A stretch of 64,000 bases of DNA from the NCBI GenBank assembly GCA_009761415.1, contig QUOL01000003.1, positions 1,116,001 through 1,180,000 on the forward strand, given 5' to 3'. This stretch comes from Sarcomyxa edulis. Taxonomy: Eukaryota; Basidiomycota; Agaricomycetes; Agaricales; Mycenaceae. The translations under genes and the position numbers were made by a program. Shown here piece after piece: positions 45,711 through 58,100 of this stretch. Each line of letters begins with the position of its first letter. The stretch's first letter is position 1. The notes under the pieces were generated by a model, which saw only the letters and a list, made by a program, of their open reading frames with translations, did not search any database and had not been told where the DNA came from.

Positions 45711-47804
45711 ATGGGAGAACCCATCGAAGCTGAATTCATTTATCCTCCTGCGCTAACCTCCGCACAGGAAGAACAGTTTCGTGAACTTGATATCGAAGGA
45801 CCTCTTCCAAGACCTACTCCGTCAAGCGATGAAACTGCTAATGCACGCGCACCTAGTCTAAAAGAACTTGAACGCGCCTTCACTCGCCAGGGAGTAAATG
45901 TCGTGCAATTCACACCAGGTGCTGGCGAGGATCCCCGAGAATGGACTCGTGGAAAAAAATGGTTCGTCGTAATCTGACTCTCCATTGATATCTCTCACTC
46001 ATTGTATCCTGTATCCCAGGTATATCACGGCGACGACAGCTTTCCTTTGTCTCGCAGTAGCATTGGGCAGCTCTATAGTGACCGGAGAGTGAGTTACTTT
46101 CTCCTGTTCTGTTCTTCATGATGCCAATGCCAAACATCATTACAGTTTGACCAGTCCGGAAAAGGAACTCCATACAACCTCGGAAATCATGTCCCTCACA
46201 GTCTCGTGCTTTGTCATCGGCTTTGGTATTGGCCCTATGTTCTTCGCCCCGTTATCGGAAGTAGTTGGGAGAAAGCCGATATACTGCATCAGTATCTTTC
46301 TGTACTTCATCTTCACGCTTCCGAGTGCGTTGGCGAAGAACGTAGCTACCCTCGTCGTGTCTCGCCAGATTGCAGGACTAGCTGCGTCTGCACCTATGTG
46401 CAATGTGGGCGGCAGTATCGCTGACATATGGGCTGTCGAAGAACGAGGAATTCCAATGACTATATTCTCTGCCACTATTTTGTGAGTAAGCTGATTATGG
46501 TCTCCCTTGGGTACCAAGATCGCTCATACAACGTATGGATAGTATGGGTCCCTGTCTCGGACCACTTTTTGGCGGTTGTATTGGAGAGAAAGCCGGCTGG
46601 CGTTGGATCTGTTAGTACATTCCAAAGTCTGTCAAATCTCATGCTCACTCGACCACGGCTACCTCTAGATTGGGTCCTTTTCATATTTGTAGGATGCTGT
46701 TTAGTCCTGACCCTTTTCATCCCCGAAACTCTTGCGCCAGTCATTCTTCGACGCAAAGCAGAAAATCTGCGTAAGACCACAGGCGACCCGAACTACCGCA
46801 CGTTGGCAGAACTTGAACGTCTTCCTTTGGCTGAGACCCTCAAGATCGCTCTGTTCCGCCCAATCATCATGTTATTCACGGAACCCATTGTACTCTTCAT
46901 GTCCTTTTGTACGTATGTTACACGATCCTTTCACCCTCTTTCACAACTGATGGTCATTCATGATTCATAGACCTGGCATTTGTATATAGTCTTCTATGTA
47001 TGTCTATTGTTACTTGGTGTCATTCTGCTTTGGCTAATACACCTTCCAGATCTTCTGTTCTTTGCTTTCCCGATCGCATTTGCTGAGATTCGAGGATTCG
47101 GTGGGGGCATTTCGGGTACAACCTTCATCAGTATCATGGTGAGCCACCTCGTTGTCGTATCATCAGGGTGTAATCAACGGTAATATATTTTACAGATTGG
47201 TATTGGTCTGGCTATGTGTTTGATGCCCTTCCAAGAAAGAAAATACCATCAGGTGACCACCGACGGCACATTTCCTGAAGCTCGTCTGTACCCTATGATG
47301 GTCGGCGCTTTTTTCCTTCCTGTCGCTCTATTCATATTTGCCTTCACTGGGGCTTATTCCTGGGTCAATTTTATGGGTACGTCGAGCCTCTCTTGAACAT
47401 CGATATATACCGATATTCTCTTCTTGACGTCATCAGGTCCATGTGTTGCTGGTGCCCTATTCGGCTTCGCCATGATCCTCCTCTACGTTTCCGCCAATTC
47501 GTACATCGTAGATAGCTACAGCTCATACGCTGCTTCTGCTATCGCCGCAAAAACCCTCCTGCGTTCGGAGGTTGGCGCCTCCATACCCTTGTTCGTGAAC
47601 CAGATGTTCCACAACATGGGTTTCCAATGGGCCGGACTCCTGCTAGCCTGCGTTAGCATTCTCATTGCCCCGATGCCTTTCTTCTTCTTCAAATACGGGG
47701 AGGGCATTCGAACGAGATCAAAGCGCGCATCAAAGGAGGTCAGGCATGTCCGTCAAAAATCACATCTGTCGAACCTCTATCTCCCTAGCCAGGAGAAACG
47801 TTGA
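45711..47804 (+). CDS. MFS multidrug/polyamine transporter (DHA1 type)
   Basis: A 12-helix major-facilitator antiporter of the fungal DHA1 family. The N-terminal cytosolic tail (MGEPIEAEFIYPP...) leads to helix 1 (YITATTAFLCLAVALGSSIV). The loop 2-3 motif A is FFAPLSEVVGRKPIY. Helix 4 to 5 has NVGGSIADIWAVEERGI and the antiporter motif C MGPCLGPLFGGCIG. The central loop is LRRKAENLRKTTGDPNYRTL. The second half has FAFPIAFAEIRGFGGGISG, SIMIGIGLAMCLMPFQE, GAFFLPVALFIFAFTGAYSW and VNQMFHNMGFQWAGLLLAC, and the tail is basic. Several introns of 45-60 bp interrupt it, and phases agree where checked (for instance WIYWVLFIF). Substrates may be drugs, polyamines or metabolites. Confidence 0.85.
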
Positions 47805-48020
47805 CCTACACCATCATATATCCACTCTACATAAATTTTAGCTTTCTAACGCATCTTTCTGCGCACGTTTTGTACACGCCATACTTATAGTCAATAAACC
47901 CACTTCTAGACGACATTTCCTGTACATCTGAAATATCAACAGACTGTGCATTTGGAATTTGAGTCCCACAACATATGCCCCATAATTACTTTCCCGTTGA
48001 TAAGAACAGCAGTGACCGCC

Positions 48021-48737
48021 TCAACTCATACTGCTACTACCCGTAGTACTATCATTGGTACTGCCACGATCAAGCTTCTCTTTGACTGCCATAATCCAGT
48101 GAAACTTTCCCTCGTTCCTCCCGATCTTCTCCAAATCCACATTATCCACTACACGTCTCAAATCCCTGCCAGGCCCATCTTTCGCGAACAACGCTCTGGT
48201 TCCCTCGACACCTAGCCCACTAGAGAACATATCGACTTCCGGGTGTAACCAACCTTTCAGGACCTGGTCTCCCTCCTCCGTACCGAAGCTACAAAGTAAT
48301 CTTCCGCCTTCTTTTAGCCACCCCGCGATACGTTCAATCATCTGTCCTTGTTCCTCCTTCGGTAGGTGAGAGATAGAGTAGAATGCGACCACAGCATCAA
48401 AGTGATTAGGCGGAAAGTCGAGGGCGGCCATGTCTCCATGGATCAAAGTCGCCTCGGGGACATGCTGTCTCGCAAGTACGATTTGAGCAGCGGAAATATC
48501 GTTGCCCGTGACGTCTAGTCCGTGGGCGATAAGGGATTGCGTGCAAGGGACACCTGCACCACAACCGAGCTCTAGGATTTTGTCCCCAGGAACGAGATGG
48601 GAGAGAAGTTCTTCGAGATACTGGTTTCGTCCCGGAACATCTCGAGGCCCTGCGAAGGCCAGAAAGGGGTCCGCTATACGATCGTATCCCTGCTGAACTA
48701 GAGCTTTTGGATCGGCTGGTCTCGGTGAGGGCAACAT
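48021..48737 (-). CDS. SAM-dependent class I methyltransferase
   Basis: An intronless frame gives 238 residues. Motif I is KILELGCGAGVPCTQSL at about residues 52-68. The acidic residue at the end of strand 2 is in VTGNDISAAQIVLARQH. GDMAALDFPPNHFDAVVAFY is motif II/III, and GGRLLCSFGTEEGDQ is the later strand. The N-terminal helix (ADPKALVQQGYDRIADPFLAF) is usual for small-molecule methyltransferases of this group (Methyltransf_25/11-like). Met at 48737 was chosen because the frame upstream has only TTG. Substrate unknown. The gene converges with the MFS gene, whose stop lies 216 bp away, so the two 3' ends face each other. Confidence 0.8.
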   Translation of the reverse strand: MLPSPRPADPKALVQQGYDRIADPFLAFAGPRDVPGRNQYLEELLSHLVPGDKILELGCGAGVPCTQSLIAHGLDVTGNDISAAQIVLARQHVPEATLIHGDMAALDFPPNHFDAVVAFYSISHLPKEEQGQMIERIAGWLKEGGRLLCSFGTEEGDQVLKGWLHPEVDMFSSGLGVEGTRALFAKDGPGRDLRRVVDNVDLEKIGRNEGKFHWIMAVKEKLDRGSTNDSTTGSSSMS

Positions 48738-48940
48738 GGTATATGCGCCGTACAACTTCGCTCTGACTAGAGGTTGTCGTCAAGTCTGACAAGTAGTGGT
48801 GCGTTTGATTGTCATGTTATCAGCCAGCACTACGGTTAGATCAATTTGCTAAACTTAGCCATCCCCAACCATCCCCATCATTGTTTATCGATCATAAAGA
48901 TAAGGTTCTGGAGAGATCCGGTTGGTAGACTGCTATCAGT

Positions 48941-49285
48941 TCAAGTGGAATCGAGATTGTAGTTGTTTGTGATATTATCAAGCACAACGCCGCTGTATAA
49001 AAGGAGCTCTCGTGTTTCGGCGTCGAAGCCGTCAAGGAGCAGTATTTCGGTGTCTGCCACAGGGCTAGGGCAGTTTTCAAACCGAAAATAGGAAGGCGAG
49101 TTTCGGCGAAGTAGGAAGTGAAAATGAGCGACTTTCAAGGACGTTTTGGAGGCAATTAAGACTGGGAGAGGGAGAGGGCCACGATGATCGACCTGTAGAA
49201 AAAGGCAGATTTCGAAGTTGAACAAGAGATGCTCAAGTGACTCTCAAGGGCAGATGACGAGAGGAGGATGGATCTTAGAGGCCAT
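48941..49285 (-). CDS. Small orphan protein
   Basis: A two-exon model: MASKIHPPL joins after a short intron to VDHRGPLPLPVLIASKTSLK, and the protein ends GVVLDNITNNYNLDST. The total is about 90 residues. The body has a regular, folded look (KVAHFHFLLRRNSPSYFRF, then ADTEILLLDGFDAETRELLL) without low complexity, and the intron has a pyrimidine-rich acceptor (TTTCTACAG). No family was recognised. The donor GTCATC is weak, and a longer first exon cannot be excluded. It has no signal peptide or helix. Confidence 0.45.
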
Positions 49286-50196
49286 GCCACACAAGGAGTA
49301 GACCATGAGTCGCCCTGTCAGAGAAATTCAATCGACGCGTGACCATCGGTGTTCGTGACGTGACCCGACGCGCTATAAGAGGCAATCCTAAATATGTCCC
49401 AGTCGATTCCCGCGCGGCTTGCGGTTTAGAGGGGTTGTGACTATTCCTAAGGATACGTGGTACCTTTCAAATGTATTCTGATGCCATTTGACAAGTGGAG
49501 ATGACAGCTGAAATTTAAGGGGCTCTATTTGACGGAAAGGCTGCGCATGAAAGTTCAGTATCGAGGAGGTTTAACGCCCTTGAGCGGTCAGCGGGAATCA
49601 GTGCTATAATCGAGAGGCTGTTCAATATGCATAGTTGAACCAAGACGGGAGTAATCAACCGTCGACCTCCCAAAATACGTGGGTGAATAGAGATCAGACT
49701 CGGAGGTGACTCGGATGACCACGTGAACCAAAATATCCTAAGGCTGATTGGGGAGGAAACAGCTTTGACTCGCTGGGACTACACTTGTTACAGCGCGCCT
49801 ACAGATATTGGGGAAATGTGGGGAAATTGCCGATGAGATTTTTGTGATCCAGAACTCGAGAACACCGCGGAGAGCTCCATATGCCTAGATGATCTTTGCG
49901 CGCCTTCGAATAACCAAATGCGGGGTGTGTCGCCCCCTATTCCACTGCCTGAGAGCAACGTGAGTCATCCCGACAACCATAACGTCCTAGGTTTTCGAAG
50001 CTTTTCCGGCTGCGCGTCTGGGGTCTGCCCAGATATACGTCGTTCCACGATGATCAGACCCCAAAAGTCTCCTCCCCCCTAGAGCAATCCACTATATATT
50101 TCTCCACCCCACACCCCACCGGTTTCACCTGAAGTGCATCTCATACAATCCCCCTTTCTTCGCTTCGCCCTCAACGTCATTTCTGCGGACGCGTCC
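49286..50196. other. Intergenic stretch with a TATA box
   Basis: TATATAT at 50093-50099 lies about 100 bp before the DUF6699 start. The rest has no recognised gene or repeat. Confidence 0.45.
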
Positions 50197-50928
50197 ATGC
50201 CCTCGAACACAGCCAACATGTCGACAGCAACGATGACTGAGAATCATGTCAGTTTCGCCGCAACAGACCAGGTTTTCTCGCCTTCTCCTTCGACACCCTC
50301 TCCCACCTTCTCCCAATCATCTCTCCCTTCTTCCCCTGGAGTATCGACACCCCCGCCTGTCATCCACACCGGCTCTCCGCGCTCGACTACACCATTCGAC
50401 CAGGTAGACGAGTCGAGAGTTGTATGCACGACAGTAAACCCATGCATAGGGTTCAGCCCCGATTTTGCAATCTCGTGGGACGTCTCGCTCAATCCTTCTA
50501 CGAATCCACCAATCTCATCTCTGTCCAACTCGACATTATCGCCTAGCATCTTGGCACAGCCCGCCACAAGCCCTCCCCTTGCGTCTATGACTATCGTGTG
50601 TGCGCTGCTACCCTGGAATTTTGTCATACGGGCATCGTCGAAACCTGACGCCTGCGTCACGATCGCAGATGTCCTTATGGGAATTTACAGTATGCTTCGC
50701 ATAGGCGCATCGCACGATAGTTTTACGGGCATCACTGAGAGCGAAGAGCGCAGTTTGATCCAAGATGCCTTCAGGCATCGATACGAGAGACTGGCCGATC
50801 CTATGAGGAGGGCGGAAGAGAAGGGGAGGGGACTGAAGAGAGTAGATTTTTTGAGAGAGAAGCATCGATTCCTGGGATTGTCATCCACAACAGAGGGACC
50901 TGATGTATGGGAGATGCATGTCGCATAG
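50197..50928 (+). CDS. DUF6699 protein
   Basis: A single exon of 243 residues. The N-terminal third is a Ser/Thr/Pro-rich disordered region (FSPSPSTPSPTFSQSSLPSS). The DUF6699 domain follows. It has FAISWDVSLNPSTNPPISSL, then ATSPPLASMTIVCALLPWNF, VTIADVLMGIYSMLRI and REKHRFLGLSSTTEGPDVW. This is a domain of unknown function, abundant in Agaricomycetes and usually found in small soluble proteins. The Met at 50197 is preferred because the TATA box at 50093 fits and the frame upstream starts only with GTG. Confidence 0.75.
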   Translation: MPSNTANMSTATMTENHVSFAATDQVFSPSPSTPSPTFSQSSLPSSPGVSTPPPVIHTGSPRSTTPFDQVDESRVVCTTVNPCIGFSPDFAISWDVSLNPSTNPPISSLSNSTLSPSILAQPATSPPLASMTIVCALLPWNFVIRASSKPDACVTIADVLMGIYSMLRIGASHDSFTGITESEERSLIQDAFRHRYERLADPMRRAEEKGRGLKRVDFLREKHRFLGLSSTTEGPDVWEMHVA

Positions 50929-51235
50929 TATTGAATGCTCCGTGCCAGCTATTTCGTTGCTAGTCTATGAGAAAGAATACATAGCATGGGACTATGATTA
51001 CTTTTGTATAGGAGTTCACCTGGATGCAGATATTCTCCCATCGTCCAAGATACTGGTCAGTCACGGACTCACGGTAGGTCTCGAAAAATTGTTGAAATGA
51101 CATGGAAGATAAGCAGAGTTGAACTGCATCGCGTGTTCCTCGCGTCTTCGGCGTGTCTTCGGCGGCTTCTTCGGTTCTGCACGCACTCAACTTTCCCAAG
51201 TTGCTCCCATCTCAAGGAAAGCCTCCAAGCCACAG
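50929..51235. other. Intergenic stretch
   Basis: About 300 bp between the DUF6699 stop and the amidohydrolase start. It holds no clear motif. Confidence 0.35.
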
Positions 51236-54200
51236 ATGGAGAAGGCTTTGGACCTGTCGTTTCTGGGGCCTATATCAAAACCAGGGATACCCACCAAACT
51301 ACGCGTCGTCTCTTTCTCCATGTTCCTTGCCCTTCTCTTCGCTGGAGCACAGTCTATCAAGTACTTTCAGCCTGTGAACTCGTACCAGACTTCAGTGCTC
51401 TCGAGATGCAGCTCTCTTTCCATGGCTGCGGGTCCACTACCCAATTTTCATCAGCGATCGCAGTCAGACCGCTTCGTTCCAGGGACAAAACCAACTCTGC
51501 TGAAGAACGCGAGGATTTGGACCGGAGCAGAGAATGGCACTGAAGTCGTACGCGGGGATATTTTGATTGACAAAGGACTAATCAAAGGAGTGGGACATCT
51601 CAGTCAATACGACTTGAAAGCTTACGATGACTTGGAGGTCGTGAATGTACACGGTGCCTGGGTTACACCAGGGATTGTGGACTTGCACTCACACATCGGA
51701 AACGGGGCTTCACCAGACCTCAATGGTGCCGATGACACAAATTCGATAAAAGGCACCATAATGCCTTGGCTTCGTAGGTATGTAAGGGGTCCCGTGCGAA
51801 GGATCGAACGTTGACCAGATATCTTCATAAGTCTTGATGGGTTGAACACTCACGATGATTCATATGCACTGAGTGTTGCAGGTGGAGTCACTACCTCGTT
51901 GGTTCTTCCAGGTTCAGCTGACGCAATTGGTGAGTCTGGGTCGATTGGCCGTACATACCGTAAACTCAAACATTGGCGACAGGCGGTCAAGCCTTCGTTA
52001 TCAAGCTTCGCCCCACTGCAGAAAGATCCCCGACTTCAATGGTCCTGGAACCTCCGTATCAGATCAACACGTCTTTCCCTGACCCCAGTCTGCCCCCAAG
52101 ATGGCGTCATATGAAGTAAGTGTTGACAATCCGTTTGCTCTGCAAGTAAGAGCGAGTTTACACTCGCGTTCTTCTAGGCATGCATGTGGTACGTAAAAAG
52201 TGAACGACATTTCTCTATCTTCGTCTGACCGTGATTTATTTTGGATTCTTTCCAGGTGAAAACCCCAGTACGTTAAGCACTCCCAGGATGTGTGCTTTCT
52301 GTTTAACATATAATGACATCAGGTAGCGTCTATCGGTCCACGCGGATGGACACTATTTGGGCTTTCCGCGAAGCGTACGTAGCCTGCATTCTTCATTATG
52401 CGTCAACTCACAACTTGAAATCGACACAGATACAATAAAGCTCGAGAGATCAAAGAGAAACAAGACACTTACTGTGAAAACGCTCGCGGTGGGCAGTGGA
52501 ATCTCATCAGAGACTCCCCATTCCCGGAAGACCTTCAATGGGAGGCGTTAGTAGACGTCCTTAGAGGCCGCGTCAAAGTCCAGATCCATTGTTACGAAGC
52601 AGTTGATTTGGACGGACTGGTGCGGGTACGTATTGTAACAATGGCTCCAGAGACAAATTGACTTAACGTCTCCAGATTTCCAACGAGTTTAAATTCCCAA
52701 TCTCTGCTTTCCATCACGCGAGTGAAGCATATCTTGTCCCCGATGTACTTAAGCGGGCATACGGTACGGTAGTTGCTCTGCATACCTTCGAGATGAGCTG
52801 ACAAGTCACTGGCCAGGCCCAACACCTGCCGTAGCGTTGTTCGCTACCAATGCTAGGTATGGTCGCTGCCGCCTCACTTTTAGAGACCTATATTTGATTT
52901 GAGTCTAGATACAAACGAGAAGCATACCGGTCCTCGGAATTCGCGCCCAAGATCCTGACAGAACATGGATTGAAGGTCGTTATGAAGGTCACTAGAACCA
53001 TCACCTTTCAATGACTACAAAAGCTTACGTCCCATAGAGTGATCATTCGGTGTTAAATTCCCGTTACCTTCTCTATGAGGCTCAGCAAGCCCATTTCTAC
53101 GGATTAGCTGATAATGTGGCTATATCGACTGTCACAAGCACACCTGCAGAGATCATGGGAATGGGGCATCGTATAGGTTTTGTCAAGAAAGGTAGGCATT
53201 TTTAGCGCCAATTCAGCAACTTGACTGACCATTCTGGTCAATAGGTTGGGACGCTGGTAAGTGCATATCAGGTTGAACATTATGTCTCAGGTTTGATCAT
53301 CACAAAACAGATCTTGTCATCTGGGATTCTCACCCTATGGCCCTGGGCGCAACACCAAAGCAAGTCTTCATCGATGGGATCGCACAGTTAAAATCGCCAC
53401 ATATCTTGAACAAGCCTCGGGCGTTCCAAGAAACGCCTCAAGTTCCTGACTTCTCGCAAGAAGCCAAGGATGCTGTGGAATATGAAGGTCTTCCCCCTTT
53501 GGTCCCAGCCAAGGCTATCTCGGGTATGGTGATGTTCACCAACGTTTCGTCTGTCTTCATACGGACTGGTGGCGCTACTATCGAAGAAGCGTTTTCTAGT
53601 CAAGGTCAGGATCAAACTGGGGTTGTTGTCGTCGATAAGGGCCAGATTTTGTGCTCGGGAGCACATACCCTTTGCATTTCTGACTTCGATGACGCTGGGA
53701 CTGTTGTTGACCTGAAAGGAGGAAGCATTTCCCCTGGTCTTGTATCGTACGGGTCACCTCTAGGACTACAGGAAATTGATCAAGAACCATCGACTAATGA
53801 TGGTAAAGTCTTCGACCCTCTTATCAAGGCAGTTCCGAAAATACTTGGGGGAGATACTGCAGTTGTGCGTGCTGTCGATGGGCTTCAATTTTCCACTCGT
53901 GATGCTCTGTGAGTGGCTGAATCCTTGACTTGTCGACAGTCAATTGAATCCTTTGGCCCCATCAAGACTTGCATATCGCGCAGGCGTAACGTCAGCTATC
54001 ACTGCTCCGACTCATAGTCGATTCTACGCTGGTCTCGGCACGACGTTCTCTCTTGGAGCACTGAACAAGCTTGACGATGGGGCCGTCATACAGGAAGTCA
54101 CTGGGATGCATGTCGCTGTCAGGTATTTCGGGAGAAGCACGCCCAGTGTGAGCACGCAGATTGCGGCGTTGCGACGACTACTTCTCGGCAAGACTGACGG

Positions 54201-54973
54201 TGCCTCTGGTCATGCATTCCAACAAGTTCGCGAGGTACGTTTGGAAGCCACAACTCATTCTAACTGACTGAAGTTTCATTGATTGAATGGTGCAGGGTAA
54301 AATTCCTCTCGTGGTAGAGGCGCATAGCGCAGATATTATCGCTACGTTGGTGTTGCTCAAGAAAGAGGTGGAAAGGCAAGAGGGCAATCCAATCAAGCTC
54401 ACCATCACCGGTGCTGCAGAAGCTCATCTTATTGCGAAAGAACTTGGTGAGGCGAGTGTCGGCGTCATCGTCAACCCTTCCCGTCCCTTCCCATATGTTT
54501 GGGAAGACCGACGCATGTATGTCGGCTTGGCGCCCTTTTGGAGGCAACTTGATAGATCATTGACTTTCTTCTGCTAGTCTTCCTGGCCCACCTCTTACTG
54601 AGCACAGCGCAATATCAAAACTCCTCTCTTATAATGTGACTGTCGGTATTGGAATCGAGGAGATATGGAGTGCAAGGAATACGCGGTTCGATTTAGCTTG
54701 GGTATGTGTTACAAGTCAAATTGTCCAAGCCATCTCATTTATTCTTTAATAACATTTCCTGGCTCTCAGGCGGCTATTGAAGCCGATGGTAAGATATCGA
54801 TGAAACAGGCGATGGCGTTGGGGTCGACGAATGTGGAAGCACTTCTCGGTGGGGACGTGGAGGCAGACGGTAGAGGTGATCTTGTGGCTGTTCAAGGAGG
54901 TACATTGTTGGATATGAGCTCAAAAGTTGTCGCTGTTATCTCGCCTCGTCGTAGACTCGTGGACTTGCTATAA
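51236..54973 (+). CDS. Membrane-anchored double amidohydrolase-like enzyme
   Basis: A large multi-exon protein. An N-terminal helix (VVSFSMFLALLFAGAQSI) serves as a membrane anchor or signal. The first amidohydrolase-type module begins LLKNARIWTGAENGTEVVRG and has the metal motif GIVDLHSHIG, a VQIHCYEAVDLDGL segment, FPISAFHHASEAYLVP and VVMKSDHSVLNSR, with GMGHRIGFVKKGWDADLVIW at its end. The second module restarts with FTNVSSVFIRTGGATIEEAF, GVTSAITAPTHSRFYAGLG, IPLVVEAHSADIIATL and ISMKQAMALGSTNVEALLGG. Similar proteins are annotated as amidohydrolases or CE9-related in mushrooms. The metal His of module one are visible; module two has fewer. Introns and phases were consistent where followed (for example the exon after ADAIG). 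Confidence 0.75.
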
Positions 54974-55112
54974 TTATTGCTGTGATGCTGAAGGCTTGTA
55001 TACAGTATAATGTGACAATCTGACGTGTGACTCACCCCGTGTCAGTGACACACGCGCCGTCGCCCCTTCTTCTTGTACCACCATCTGCATCGCATTGGAT
55101 TGACGATCAAAG

Positions 55113-58100
55113 ATGAATTCACTCGGTCTCACCTACAAATCCGAAAATCAGCATGAACGCCCTCATCTTCCTACGACTGCTGCTGGTGAATCAAATGCAG
55201 TCAAACGTTTCGTAATGCCCTCGGCTCAGAATCGAGAACGCAAACTTGAATCAACGAATGCCTCTCGTCAAATTCTCTCTACTAAACCTTCATTTAACAA
55301 CACTCGTATTAAGCATGAGGAAGGTGTCTCTAATCCTTTGAAGCCCCAGATATCCCTGTTCAATAAGCAAAAACCACGCCAACAACAAAGTTCTTCCCTT
55401 TTTTCTTCGACTACTACCGGTCAAGCACCTGCCTTTCGTCCATTTGGTAACAGCAAGAGGATACCTACTGGACTCAGTACTTTCATGCCAAAGGTAGGAG
55501 CCTCTCATCCCCAACAGCATCCGCAGCCACGCCACGAACACGATGATCAAGACGATGCTTATGAGACTCCATGTACGTCAATTTTGGATTCTGACCTCTT
55601 GCAATTGATGAAGAACATTTTTCCCAGCGAAAAACGTATTACCTCTAGATGGCTTGTCTTCTCCTCTGGCCTCTCTCTCACAATCTCACATCGCTCATTC
55701 AACGTTCGCGCATCATCAAGGCTCTGCTACACCTGCATGTTCCACGCCCAAGTCTAGGTCAAGATCCAGATCAGAAATGCGTATATCTGCTGCATATAAT
55801 GTCTCTAGATCTGGATCTGGTGGAGGGCGGGAGCAGTCTGCACAATTTAACACCGTACAAGAAGGAGATGCAGGAGATGACATGGCGACCATGATGATGA
55901 GAGGAGCGACGCAGGTCCGAAATGTGACAGCTGAATTGGGGGAGCAGGTAGGCCTGTTCATCGATTTCTAACGCATATATGCGCACATATCTGATCGTAT
56001 GTCTCTTCTGTAGCGCCGAACCAACACTTTCCTCAACGAACGCATCTCTACACTGTCAGCTGACAACGTGGAGCTATCTCGACGGATAGAGAAGATCAAG
56101 ACGACTGCGAAAGCCGGTTTAGACGAGAGTTCCAAATGGTACGTATTGTACCTTCGTCTCCTTCCATACTAGTTAACGACTTTCGCGCATTTAGCTATGC
56201 GATACTCCGCACTGCGTTTCAAGAACTCAAGGCTTCTTATGATTCGTCTCAAGCATTTGTTCTCGAAGTACGAGCAACGCTCGCAGACTTCAATAACAGT
56301 CGTCAGAGTGCTTCTGCTACTATCGAAGGTAGGACATGTCGCTTGGGATCGACATACTCATCCTCATTTCGAGCACCTTTTCCCGCAGCGGTGGAGCCTC
56401 TTTTGAACGAAGACGCTCAGTACATCAAAGGTTTAGAGACCAAAGCTCTCATCACAGAACTGGAGCAAGAATGCGATAGATGTATGTCGATGCATTACTT
56501 GTTGATGATACACAGTATTTCCTATTCTCAATTTTTTCATGATTGTTAGCCCATCAAGTGATCACCCTCCTTCGTGACAAACTTCATGTCGTATCCGGAG
56601 ATCTTGCAGATGCAAAGAACCGGATTGGCGAGCTGGAAGCAAACCAGATCAAGGAAGGTAGCATCCTTGCAATGAGTACACAAGGATTGGCTGGCGTTGG
56701 TGAGTCTATCACCCATATATGTCGTGGTCCTATTCAAAAACTCTCAATCACATAATCAAATCAGGTGAAAAGATATCCACCTTGATGGAATCGCTCGCAA
56801 AAAGAGAACAAGAGTCCATCGATGCCTTGAACGAAGCTCATAATGCGGAGGCGAAGTTAGGCGTTGCGAATGAGATGTATGAAATCTTATCGATTAAAAT
56901 CCAAGTCTTACTTATACTTATCTCAGGATGGCTTCGATGAGACTGGAGATTGAACAGAAAGATGCCGAGCTGGCGGATCTCCGATCTATCCAAGGAGAGT
57001 ACGTCCTCATTCTATATTCTGGTCCCCTATTTTGTTCTGCTGATGGTTCTTACCACCATAGAAATATTATGCTCAAGACTCGACTGGACGAACTTTCTGC
57101 TCGTTTCAGCTCGCTCGAAGTTGTCCACCAAAGGTACCTGTCTTGTATCAGCATCCTTGTTCTTGGGCTCGATCTCAACACGCTCCGCCTTTCCCTTAGA
57201 ACTGTGAACCAGCTTTCGGTTTCCGTTGATACGAGCAACAAACGCGCAACAGATTTGGGTATCCTAGAAAGCGAATTGGCTTCGTGTATTGCATCGCAAG
57301 AGCAAATGAAGATACTGTAAGTACATGCCCGTCTGATCGGAGCACAGCTGACGTATCGCACAATGATTATTCACTGTGTAGTCTCCAGAAAGCTGAGACT
57401 CAGGCCTCGTCGGCGGGTGCGACAATTCGCGACTTGCAAGAAGACCTCAAGCTGGCGAGTGTCCGGGAAAGTGCATTAACAGCAAAATATGATGAAATCG
57501 TGTCGCGAATTCCAGCCGTTGAGGCAGAGGTCGGGATGGAGAGGAAAATGCGAATCGAAGCCCAAGATTTGTGAGTCTCATTTGTCCCACCGCTGAACTT
57601 GAATCGCTGACGTGTGATACAGGAGGCAAGAAACGAACACGCGCTATATGGTATGAGACTACAATCCGTTTGTTGCTGTTCTGACTAGCTACCTCGGACA
57701 GATTTTGCAAGAACGATTTGATGATCAGACTACAAGTCTACGCCTTGAGAAAGAAAGATGCGCAGAGCTCCAGGTAACCGTGTTTTGTTATGTATCAGTG
57801 CCTAAACGTTTATTTTCGAATGTCGCAGGAACGCGTTGTATCAGCAGAAAGCGTCTACGCTGTGGGTTCTCGATTTTTCTAGCTGCATCCTTATGGCTGA
57901 TATGTCTATTCTACATTGCTAGACCAAGCTCGCAGCCTCAGCAGGTAAAGCAGATGTAGAGATCGCTGTTTTACAAGAACAGAAGGCTACGCTGGAGGTA
58001 ACATTGCAAGAGACTCGAGAAGAGTTGATCCGTCAACGAAATGCATTCGTCGGAGCTTCCGTGGAATTTGAGAAGAAATTCGCTCAACAGGATACCCAAA

